This document shows, in pieces, positions 43,999 through 51,048 of a DNA stretch of 54,265 nucleotides. The notes under the pieces are model-generated. The model saw only the letters and a list, made by a program, of their open reading frames with translations. It was not told where the DNA came from and ran no database searches. Where the stretch lies: contig JAFRHR010000048.1 in NCBI GenBank assembly GCA_017433195.1, positions 1 through 54,265 on the forward strand, written 5' to 3'. A program made the position numbers and the translations under genes. Origin of the DNA: a bacterium (GTDB lineage: Bacteria; Cyanobacteriota; Vampirovibrionia; Gastranaerophilales; Gastranaerophilaceae). How positions within the stretch are numbered: the first letter of the stretch is position 1; each line of letters begins with the position of its first letter.

Positions 43999-44625
43999 TT
44001 ATTTTCCGTCAGGAAAACTTGTCATTGAAACACGCTCAACTTCCGGTAATCCGTATTTTTCTTTGGCATCTTTAATGGCTTTTATCATAAATGCCATATT
44101 TCTTGCAAGATTTCTCATTGTCTGTAAGCCTTCTTTGTCTTTTTGAACGTCTTCAGGTGTGAAACCGTGAGTCATGTTCCAGTATGTACTTGGAGCAACC
44201 GGCATACCGCTGATTTGAAAATACTTATTCAAAACATCAAAAGATGCTGTATTTCCACCGCGTCTGCAATTTACGACAGATGCTCCGACTTTCATATGCT
44301 TTGAAAAAGTTGCAGAATAGAATAATCTGTCAAGGAAAGATATCAAAGTTCCGTTAGGAGAAGCGTAGTAAACGGGGCTTCCTACAACAAGGCCGTCTGC
44401 ATCTTCAAATTTTTTGGCTGTTTCGTTTACTATGTCATCAAAAACACATTTGCCGTTTTTCTTGCAATAACCACAGGCTGCGCAACCTCTTATTTCTTTG
44501 TTTCCGATATGGATAATTTCTGCTTCAAGCCCTTCAGATTTAAAAATTTTAGCCATTTCATTCAATGCAGTATAAGTACAACCTTCAGATTTTGGTGAAC
44601 CGTTAATTAACAAAACTTTTGCCAT
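43999..44625 (-). CDS. NADPH-dependent FMN reductase / iron-sulfur flavoprotein-like
   Basis: This 208-residue cytoplasmic flavoprotein has the flavodoxin-fold phosphate loop NGSPKSEGCTYTAL at the N terminus, the CAACGYCKKNGKC cluster near residue 48 (four cysteines that could hold an Fe-S centre), and VVGSPVYYASPNGTLISFLD in the flavin-binding loop. It fits the NAD(P)H-dependent oxidoreductase group often induced by redox stress. GGGAG precedes the ATG. Upstream on the same strand lies a cysteine-rich 31-codon frame. Confidence 0.9.
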   Translation of the reverse strand: MAKVLLINGSPKSEGCTYTALNEMAKIFKSEGLEAEIIHIGNKEIRGCAACGYCKKNGKCVFDDIVNETAKKFEDADGLVVGSPVYYASPNGTLISFLDRLFYSATFSKHMKVGASVVNCRRGGNTASFDVLNKYFQISGMPVAPSTYWNMTHGFTPEDVQKDKEGLQTMRNLARNMAFMIKAIKDAKEKYGLPEVERVSMTSFPDGK

Positions 44626-44724
44626 ATTTTATTCTCCCTTATTTAATAAATTTTTCAGATACGTAATAAAACCAATAATATAAATGTAATTTAAAAAGAA
44701 AACAGTTTCAATATCCGGCAATAA

Positions 44725-44820
44725 TTAAGTTGTTTTACAGCAGCAATTACCTGTACAACTTTTGCAGTTTGCTGACATTTCGCCATTTTTAAAATTGATT
44801 TGTAATTTTCTTTTGTACAT
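44725..44820 (-). CDS. Candidate cysteine-rich micropeptide (31 residues)
   Basis: ATG at 44820 opens a frame for MYKRKLQINFKNGEMSANCK and SCTGNCCCKTT, ending in TAA at 44725. Five of the last thirteen residues are Cys (C19, C22, C26, C27, C28), a composition unlikely by chance in AT-rich DNA. A second in-frame Met is residue 15. No good Shine-Dalgarno precedes either. It lies between the flavoprotein gene (same strand) and cysK (opposite strand) and its 5' end overlaps the cysK -35. It could be a metal-binding peptide or a cysteine-sensing leader. Confidence 0.4.
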   Translation of the reverse strand: MYKRKLQINFKNGEMSANCKSCTGNCCCKTT

Positions 44821-44828
44821 ATCATAAT
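44800..44828 (+). promoter_or_regulatory. Promoter of cysK
   Basis: TTGTAA (44800-44805) and CATAAT (44823-44828) are 17 bases apart, with AAGGAGAG and the cysK ATG following within 25 bases. Confidence 0.55.
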
Positions 44829-44852
44829 AAGAATAAATAAGGAGAGAATATA

Positions 44853-45764
44853 ATGGCTAAATATGAAAATTTGATACAGGCTATCGGGAATACACCAATA
44901 GTAAGAGTAAATAAATTATCAGACAGTAAGAATTTATATGCAAAAGTTGAGTTTTTCAATCCCGCAGGCTCGGTTAAGGACAGAGTTGCACTCGGAATGA
45001 TAGAAGATGCGGAAGAAAAAGGACTTATAAATAAAAATACTACAATTATTGAACCTACAAGCGGAAATACAGGAATAGGACTTGCATTTATAAGTGCAAT
45101 TAAGGGTTATAAAATCATTTTAACCATGCCGGAAACAATGAGTATTGAAAGAAGAAAATTATTGCAGGCTTACGGCGCTGAACTTGTTTTGACAGACGGC
45201 GCAAAGGGTATGACAGGAGCAATTGAAAAGGCTCAGGAATTACAGAAACAAATACCTGATTCTTTTATTCCACAACAGTTCAAAAACCCTGCAAACCCTA
45301 AAAAACACTACAATACAACCGCAAGAGAGATTTGGAAAGATACTGAGGGAAAAATTGATATCTTTGTTGCGGGAGTAGGCACAGGCGGTACTGTTTCGGG
45401 GGTAGGGAAGTATTTAAAAGAACAAAATCCTAATGTTACCATTGTCGCAGTTGAACCTGCATCAAGCCCTGTTTTATCGGGCGGTCAGGCAGGTGCACAC
45501 AAAATTCAGGGAATAGGTGCGGGATTTGTACCTGATACGTTTGACAGAAACGCAGTTGACAGAATTATAACGGTAAGTAATGAAGATGCGGTTGAAACGG
45601 CAAGAAAAGCCGCAAAACAGGAGGGAATGTTTATAGGAATTTCATCAGGCGCAAGCCTTTATGCAGCAATAAATCTTGCAAATGAAAATCCTGACAAAAC
45701 AGTTGTAGCTTTGTTACCGGATACCGGAGAAAGATACCTTTCAAGCGTACTTTTTGAAAATTAG
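44853..45764 (+). CDS. cysK: Cysteine synthase A (O-acetylserine sulfhydrylase)
   Basis: This PLP enzyme makes cysteine from O-acetylserine and sulfide in the cytoplasm. The 303-residue protein has the PLP lysine in NPAGSVKDRVALGM (about residue 42), the substrate loop EPTSGNTGIGLA, the phosphate-binding loop GVGTGGTVSGVGKYL and the C-terminal GISSGASLYAA. Length and motifs fit CysK rather than cystathionine beta-synthase. AAGGAGAG lies just upstream. The next gene begins after a palindrome with no terminator. Confidence 0.96.
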   Translation: MAKYENLIQAIGNTPIVRVNKLSDSKNLYAKVEFFNPAGSVKDRVALGMIEDAEEKGLINKNTTIIEPTSGNTGIGLAFISAIKGYKIILTMPETMSIERRKLLQAYGAELVLTDGAKGMTGAIEKAQELQKQIPDSFIPQQFKNPANPKKHYNTTAREIWKDTEGKIDIFVAGVGTGGTVSGVGKYLKEQNPNVTIVAVEPASSPVLSGGQAGAHKIQGIGAGFVPDTFDRNAVDRIITVSNEDAVETARKAAKQEGMFIGISSGASLYAAINLANENPDKTVVALLPDTGERYLSSVLFEN

Positions 45765-45804
45765 TCTAACGTCTTAATCATCTTTGGTAGCAAAAAATTT
45801 TTTT

Positions 45805-45821
45805 ACTTGTTTTAAACAAGT
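45805..45821 (+). promoter_or_regulatory. Palindrome abutting the start codon of the CheR-like gene
   Basis: ACTTGTTT-T-AAACAAGT is a perfect 17-base inverted repeat that ends at the base before the ATG. There is no Shine-Dalgarno. It could be an operator or a hairpin that limits translation, or a weak terminator of cysK, as seven T residues precede it. Confidence 0.4.
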
Positions 45822-46652
45822 ATGAACATATGCCCCATAAATTTTTATACATACAAAAAACCGGTGATTAAAAAAACAAATCCAAGTTTTTCATCATACA
45901 ATGATAAGGTTTTTAGAGACGGAAAACTTGCATACAGAAACCATACCGAATTATTGAGAAATGATTTGGCATGGAACGGTTTTATGGATTATGTTAATGA
46001 AAAATACGGTGGTGCAAAAGAGGTTAATGTTGTAAATCATGCCTGTTCTGCGGGTTATGAATCGTGGTCTCTGATGATGATGCTTATGAAAACTCAGGGC
46101 GAAAATTTCAAAAAATTTATGCCGATTAAAGCAAGAGATTTAGATAAAAACGCAATTGAATTTGCAAAGAAAGGTGCTATGGAAATATGCGGAGATGAAT
46201 ATATTGATGCACAAATACAGTGCGGAAAAGTTTTAAAAGATAATTTCGAAATTAAAAAAAGACCGAGAGGGAACGGCATTGATGTAAGTAATGAGTATTT
46301 AATGACATGTAAAACAGATTTAGGAAAGAATATTGAATTTAAACAAGCGAATATTTTTGATGATAAAGATTTGATTAGCAAAGAAAATACAATACTGTTT
46401 TGCAGAAATTTCTGGCCGTACCTTGAGGGCAAAAAAGCATCTGAACTTGCATTTTTCCTTGCACAAAACATGAAACCTTCGTCAACACTTGTAATAGGCG
46501 AATACGATTATGCTTATGTAGTAGATAAATTATTGGAAAGAACAGGTTTTAAAAAGACTAATATTGAATATGTTTATGAAGCCCCCGGGAAACCAGCAAT
46601 AGATAAGCCTGTTGATTTTAATATGCAACGCCTTGAATTATACGCATATTAA
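45822..46652 (+). CDS. CheR-type SAM-dependent methyltransferase with N-terminal tag
   Basis: This 276-residue protein has the CheR methyltransferase motifs in order: NHACSAGYESWSLMMML near residue 68 (CheR reads C.tG.EpYSla), ARDLDKNAIEFAKKG, IEFKQANIFDD and TILFCRNFWPYLE. The usual N-terminal helical CheR domain is absent, so it is likely not a chemoreceptor methylase in the classical sense. It begins MNICPINFYTYKKP, followed by PSFSSYND, like the tag on adenylate kinase. It is convergent with the adenylate kinase gene, 11 bases apart. The substrate is unknown. Confidence 0.8.
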   Translation: MNICPINFYTYKKPVIKKTNPSFSSYNDKVFRDGKLAYRNHTELLRNDLAWNGFMDYVNEKYGGAKEVNVVNHACSAGYESWSLMMMLMKTQGENFKKFMPIKARDLDKNAIEFAKKGAMEICGDEYIDAQIQCGKVLKDNFEIKKRPRGNGIDVSNEYLMTCKTDLGKNIEFKQANIFDDKDLISKENTILFCRNFWPYLEGKKASELAFFLAQNMKPSSTLVIGEYDYAYVVDKLLERTGFKKTNIEYVYEAPGKPAIDKPVDFNMQRLELYAY

Positions 46653-46663
46653 ACTGTTTATTA

Positions 46664-47437
46664 TTAGCCGATTTTGTCCATTATAGTATCAATGATTTCT
46701 CCTGCGGGAGTATCTTTACTTTGGACAGTTATATTTGAAACTCGGTCTCCGTAATAATCAATAAGCGGTTTAGTTTGTTTGTCGTAATTTTCAAGCCTTT
46801 TTGACAAAACTTCGGGGGTATCGTCAGCCCTTTTTACTAATCTGCCCCCGCAATCACATTTTGCTGTTTCGGGGTTATAATTTTCTTTTATTGAATAGGT
46901 TCTTGAACAATCTTCGCAGGTATATCGGGCTGCTGAGCGATAATACAGTATAGATTTTTCAACATCAAGATTGACAATTTGGGTAACTGTATTTTTGTCT
47001 TCAGATAATATATTATCGAGCTGTCTTGCCTGATTTAAAGTTCTTGGAAATCCATCGAGAACAAAGCCGTTGGCACAATCTTTTTCGGAGATACGTTTTT
47101 TAAATATCTGCATAATAAGTTCATCGGGAACGAGTCCGCCGCTTTCCATATAGGATTTAGCCTGTAAACCTAAATCCGTTCCGTCTTTTACTTCTTTTCT
47201 TAAAATGTTACCGGTACTGATTTGAGGAATACCCAAGTTTTCGGAAATTTGTCTTGCATAAGTCCCTTTTCCGCTGTTTGGAGCACCGAGCAAGATAATA
47301 ACTTTTTTAGGATTATCATTTTTTCCCGTAAAAGAAACGCTGTCACAAGGCATAGGCACAGTAACTTTTTTTGGTGTTAATTTATTTTGACCATAGCTTT
47401 TAACAGAAAAATTTGCACTAATCGAATTTATTTTCAT
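46664..47437 (-). CDS. adk: Adenylate kinase with N-terminal extension
   Basis: The enzyme interconverts ATP plus AMP and two ADP. The 257-residue protein has a normal long-form adenylate kinase from about residue 45: P-loop LLGAPNSGKGTYARQI (Asn where Gly is common), GFVLDGFPRTLNQA, a zinc-binding LID with CEDC and a C.C pair, and RADDTPEVLSKRLENY. The first 44 residues are an unusual tag: MKINSISANFSVKSYGQ, ending DSVSFTGKND. AGAGGA supports the start. Adenylate kinase normally sits in a ribosomal-protein operon, so this may be a second, differently located isozyme. Confidence 0.92.
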   Translation of the reverse strand: MKINSISANFSVKSYGQNKLTPKKVTVPMPCDSVSFTGKNDNPKKVIILLGAPNSGKGTYARQISENLGIPQISTGNILRKEVKDGTDLGLQAKSYMESGGLVPDELIMQIFKKRISEKDCANGFVLDGFPRTLNQARQLDNILSEDKNTVTQIVNLDVEKSILYYRSAARYTCEDCSRTYSIKENYNPETAKCDCGGRLVKRADDTPEVLSKRLENYDKQTKPLIDYYGDRVSNITVQSKDTPAGEIIDTIMDKIG

Positions 47438-47566
47438 AAATATTCCTCTGTGTTAAAGAATAAATTTATTATACTACATCCTTAACATATTTAAAAGCTA
47501 TATAGCAGACTTTAATTTATCTGTTACTTATTATTTATAATGTTCCGTCAATGCTTTTAATTCTAT

Positions 47567-47574
47567 GATAAAAT
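47567..47574 (+). promoter_or_regulatory. Extended -10 of ktrB, probably leaderless
   Basis: TG-A-TAAAAT (TG at 47566-47567) is an extended -10; only six bases separate it from the ATG at 47581 and there is no Shine-Dalgarno. Confidence 0.4.
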
Positions 47575-47580
47575 ATTTAT

Positions 47581-48933
47581 ATGGAAAAGATTGCAAAAAA
47601 AATATCTGGATTATTTGTAGATGTTGTTTATGCTGAGGCGGTAAAATCACCTGTTCGTATTTTACCTGCGACATTTTTAATGCTTTGTTTATTGGGAGGC
47701 ATTTTGCTGTATTTTCCGTTTTCAGGAAAGATGTCTTTTATTGATGCATTATTCACATCTGTAAGCGGTGTATGTGTTACGGGACTTTCGGTCAGTGATA
47801 TAAGTACGGAGCTTACTATTTTGGGACAATTCATTTTAATGCTTTTAATTCAGGTTGGCGGACTTGGAATAATGAGTATTTCATCAATAATTTTTCTTAT
47901 TTTGGGCAAAAAAATGTCCGTTACTTATGAAAAAACCGCAAAAAGCATGTTTGAAGCGGAGAGTAAGGAAGAAATTAAAGATTCATTATACTTAATTTTT
48001 AAATACACATTTTTGCTTGAATTTATCGGCTTTTTTATTTTATTTTTAAGATTTTCATATCTTCAGAAAGACTGGATATTCGGGTTCCGACATAGTATTT
48101 TCCTTGCGGTATCTGCATTTTGTAATGCTGGTTTTGCTTTATTTTCGGATAATTTAATTCCTTATAATACTGATTTTATAATTATTTTAACTGTATCATT
48201 TTTGATTATTTTCGGAGGAATTGCACCTGTTATAGCAATAACTTTACCGAAATTTTTAAAAGGAGAAAAGCTGCCTCCTGTTGCAAAAATTGTATTTATA
48301 ACTACGATTACTTTATTAGTTATAGGTACTGCAGGATTTTTAATTTCTGAATACAATGGTGCATTAGTCGATTTACATTTTGCTCATAAAGTTTTAAATT
48401 CATTTTTCAATTCGGTATCGGCAAGAACAGCAGGGTTCAGTTCAGTTGATTTAAGCAGTCTTCATTGCGGAAGTTATATGACTTTAATAGGTCTTATGAT
48501 TATCGGAGGCTCTCCCGGAGGTACGGCAGGCGGAGTAAAGACAACAACTTTTGCTGTACTTTTTATTACGTGTTATAATCTTTTTTCAGGAAAAAAGAAT
48601 GTTGTCAGAAACAGGGAAATTTCTTATGAAACAATTTATAAAGCAATTAGTTTAATTATTGTTTATCTGTTGGTTTTGGGTACTTCAATAATAATACTTG
48701 CAACAACACAAAGCCCTGCGCATGTTAAACTTGCATTTGAAGCAGTTTCAGCTATGGGAACGGTTGGACTTTCAATGGGTATAACACCGCATTTAGATAC
48801 ATTCGGAAAACTTGTTATTATAATGACAATGTTTTTAGGCAGAGTTTTGCCTGCCATGATTATTTATTATTTGAATTCAAATAAAAAAGAGATGTATTTA
48901 AGTTATCCGTCAGCAAAAATATCACTAACATAG
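47581..48933 (+). CDS. ktrB: Potassium uptake channel subunit KtrB/TrkH
   Basis: This inner-membrane subunit conducts potassium. The 450-residue protein has four pore repeats, each with the selectivity-filter glycine: SVSGVCVTGLSV, SAFCNAGFALF, SVSARTAGFSSV and SAMGTVGLSMG. The length fits KtrB better than the longer TrkH. The regulatory RCK subunit gene follows 12 bases later. No ribosome site precedes the ATG, consistent with a leaderless mRNA. Confidence 0.95.
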   Translation: MEKIAKKISGLFVDVVYAEAVKSPVRILPATFLMLCLLGGILLYFPFSGKMSFIDALFTSVSGVCVTGLSVSDISTELTILGQFILMLLIQVGGLGIMSISSIIFLILGKKMSVTYEKTAKSMFEAESKEEIKDSLYLIFKYTFLLEFIGFFILFLRFSYLQKDWIFGFRHSIFLAVSAFCNAGFALFSDNLIPYNTDFIIILTVSFLIIFGGIAPVIAITLPKFLKGEKLPPVAKIVFITTITLLVIGTAGFLISEYNGALVDLHFAHKVLNSFFNSVSARTAGFSSVDLSSLHCGSYMTLIGLMIIGGSPGGTAGGVKTTTFAVLFITCYNLFSGKKNVVRNREISYETIYKAISLIIVYLLVLGTSIIILATTQSPAHVKLAFEAVSAMGTVGLSMGITPHLDTFGKLVIIMTMFLGRVLPAMIIYYLNSNKKEMYLSYPSAKISLT

Positions 48934-48945
48934 GAGAAAATATTT

Positions 48946-49548
48946 ATGTCAAATATTAATGAACAAATTTTGGTAATAGGTCTCGGACAATTCGGAATGT
49001 CGCTTGTCCGTGCTTTATGTGAAAAAGGATTTGAAGTTATTGCAGTTGATACGGAACAAAAACTTGTAAATGAAGCGGCTAATTTTGCGACTGATGCAAT
49101 TTGTATCAGCGGAATTGATGAGATATCGTTATCAAAATTATCTCCAAGGGACAGAGATTTAATTATTTGTTCAATTGGGACAAAAGAACCGTCTATTTTG
49201 GCTGTTGCATTACTAAAACAGATGGGATGTGAAAACATTATTGCAAGAGCATCAGAAGCCATTCATGCCAGAATACTGAAAGCTATTGGTGCTAAGAAAG
49301 TTATAAATCCCGAATACGAATACGGAAAGAAATTTGCAAACAGAATTTTAATGAAAAGTATGTTCTGGGAAAACGATTCTGATGAACTTAATTTACTGGA
49401 AATACCTATGCAATCTTACGCATTTGATAGAGATACAATGGAGATTAAATTGCCCGACAATCTAAAGATAATTTTTAATGAAACAGAAAATAAAATTTTG
49501 ATTTCAGGAAATCAGGAAGAACTTCAAAAAATGATAGAGGAGCGCTGA
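48946..49548 (+). CDS. ktrA: Potassium uptake regulatory subunit KtrA (RCK domain)
   Basis: This cytoplasmic ring protein gates KtrB in response to ATP/ADP or NAD(H). The 200-residue protein has the Rossmann loop ILVIGLGQFGMSLVRAL, the ribose-binding Asp in EVIAVDTEQK, and GCENIIARASEAIHARIL later in the N-terminal RCK domain. The C-terminal RCK subdomain is short. ATAGGAG lies upstream. It is followed by a HAMP-like membrane protein after two bases. Confidence 0.92.
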   Translation: MSNINEQILVIGLGQFGMSLVRALCEKGFEVIAVDTEQKLVNEAANFATDAICISGIDEISLSKLSPRDRDLIICSIGTKEPSILAVALLKQMGCENIIARASEAIHARILKAIGAKKVINPEYEYGKKFANRILMKSMFWENDSDELNLLEIPMQSYAFDRDTMEIKLPDNLKIIFNETENKILISGNQEELQKMIEER

Positions 49549-49550
49549 TA

Positions 49551-50177
49551 ATGAATTTTTCGCAAAAAATATATTCATATTTTATTATTATTTTAATATG
49601 TTCAACCATAATTACTATTGCAGGTATCAGCGGATTTCAGAGGCTTGAGCCTTTTGTAAACACCTTAAATAACTGCAATACAAAGTCACTTTATTATGCA
49701 GAACAGATGTTATCAAGCATTTCTTTAAAAAAAGATTTGCCAAGGTTTGAAGAATATCTGAAAAAGGCAAAAAATAATATAACCGAAAAGGGAGAACAGG
49801 AAATACTTGATGAGATTACTTACGATTATCTTCCTGCCTTTAAAGGCAACAAAATTTATGAGGAAAAAACGGTTGATAAAATATCGGAATTGTCAAAAAT
49901 AAATATATTAGCAATGGAAAGTGCAGGAGCGAAGGCAGAAAGGATAAAAAGTGTCGGTATTTGGATAATTTTATTCCCGTCAATTTTTATATGGATTATA
50001 GGACTTACTCTTTTATCCAAAATAAAAAGAACATTTATTAAACCGATACAGGAATTAAACAGTGTTATATTTGAATATAATCAAGGAAATAAAATGAGAC
50101 GCTGCCCGTCTTATACTATTTCAAAAGATATACAGAAATTATATGACGGAATAAACCGGATTTTAGACAGTAAATAA
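49551..50177 (+). CDS. Two-TM membrane protein with HAMP-like linker
   Basis: This 208-residue protein has a membrane helix at residues 9-27 (YFIIILICSTIITIAGISG), a polar periplasmic domain of about 110 residues, a second helix near 140-158 (IILFPSIFIWIIGLTLL) and a HAMP-like stretch IKPIQELNSVIFEYNQGN. There is no kinase or receptor output domain, so it is a sensor without visible effector. It lies two bases after ktrA, suggesting a role in osmotic or potassium sensing; this is inferred from position. Confidence 0.65.
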   Translation: MNFSQKIYSYFIIILICSTIITIAGISGFQRLEPFVNTLNNCNTKSLYYAEQMLSSISLKKDLPRFEEYLKKAKNNITEKGEQEILDEITYDYLPAFKGNKIYEEKTVDKISELSKINILAMESAGAKAERIKSVGIWIILFPSIFIWIIGLTLLSKIKRTFIKPIQELNSVIFEYNQGNKMRRCPSYTISKDIQKLYDGINRILDSK

Positions 50178-50190
50178 GGAATAATTTTAT

Positions 50191-50607
50191 ATGGAACATA
50201 AAACCGAATTGGTTTTATAAGGCGGAGCAATGAGAGGTCTGTATTCGGCAGGCGTTCTTAATGTTTTTATGGAAAATAATATAAAAGCCGACGTTGTTTA
50301 TGAACTTGATAAACTTGATTTTGAAACATACAAAAACAACCCTGTTGATTTTTATGCGGTTGTAACGAATTTACAGACAGGAGAGCCTGAATATATAAAA
50401 ATTGACGATGCCGAAAAGGATATGGAATACTTCAGAGCATCGGGTTCAATGCCTTTTGTATCAAGACCTGTTGAAATAGACGGAAATATGTATTTAGACG
50501 GTGCTGTAAGCGATGCAGTGCCTTTTAAAAAGGTTTTAGACTCGGGGTTTGAAAAAGCAGTAGCGTATCCGTTTATCGTAAGCAGGTCAAGACAGAGGGT
50601 GCGGTAG
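50191..50607 (+). pseudogene. Patatin-like phospholipase, triply disrupted
   Basis: The frame starts with AAGGAATA and ATG at 50191 and reads MEHKTELVL, then TAA where patatins have Glu of L-V-L-E-G-G-G, then GGAMRGLYSAGVLNVFMENN. The second defect is a deletion: KADVV jumps to YELDKLDFETYKNNP, losing about 80 residues including the GxSxG nucleophile. The DG[GA] motif remains (MYLDGAVSDAVPFKKVL). The third defect is truncation by an 84-bp dispersed repeat from about 50562, which supplies the last codons and the stop. It would have been the fourth gene of the ktr operon. Confidence 0.85.
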
Positions 50608-50644
50608 CGGGTGTTGCAAAGCAACATAGTCTGCCGAGGGTGAG
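50562..50644. repeat. 84-bp dispersed repeat inserted in the patatin gene
   Basis: From AGCGTATCCGTTTA to CTGCCGAGGGTGAG it nearly matches 32961-33044, with a handful of substitutions. TAATAATTAGTTAA follows here, but precedes the unit in the other copy, showing modular rearrangement. Confidence 0.85.
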
Positions 50645-50668
50645 CATTGGTAATAATTAGTTAATATT

Positions 50669-50850
50669 CCCTCTCCTATCAGGAGAGGGGTAGGGGTGAG
50701 GGGACAATCCTGCCTTTTTATTTTGGCGGACTAAAATCCATCCCTGCAAAACTTTAATCTCAAACAATAGCACCCCACCTAACCTCCCCTCATTAGGGGA
50801 GGAAGATTACCTCCCTCCCTTTTTAGGGAGGGTTGGGGTGGGTATCAATC
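50669..50850. repeat. Cluster of GC-rich dispersed palindromic repeats
   Basis: Units are CCCTCTCCT-ATC-AGGAGAGGG (50669-50689), an inverted-orientation CCTCCCCT-CATT-AGGGGAGG unit (about 50783-50802), and CCCTCCCT...AGGGAGGG (about 50813-50833) followed by TTGGGGTGGGTATCAATC. They match the cluster at 20776-20893. The gap 50608-51048 holds only repeats and a terminator. Confidence 0.85.
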
Positions 50851-50895
50851 TTCCCCCTCGCCTAACGGGAAATGGGAACAATTACAGTTTACAGG

Positions 50896-50938
50896 TTAAA
50901 CTTTAGTTTTTGTCACCCTGAACTTGTTTCAGGGTCTT
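50896..50938. repeat. Degenerate ACTTTAGT hairpin and CCCTGA repeat
   Basis: GGTTAAACTTTAGTTT (from about 50894) keeps the ACTTTAGT core, and GTCACCCTGAAC...GTTTCAGGGTCTT (50912-50938) matches the unit at 28252-28276. Confidence 0.6.
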
Positions 50939-50981
50939 ATAAGCCCGTATGGTATTTAACCAATAAATCATGCTAAATAAG

Positions 50982-51013
50982 AAAAGGGGTTAATCAAAAG
51001 ATTAACCCCTTTT
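50982..51013 (-). terminator. Intrinsic terminator of the large RTX gene
   Basis: AAAAGGGGTTAATC pairs perfectly with GATTAACCCCTTTT around AAAA, 36 bases beyond the stop on the minus strand. Confidence 0.9.
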
Positions 51014-51048
51014 AATATATCTTTCAACAATATGTTGTAAAGAACTTA

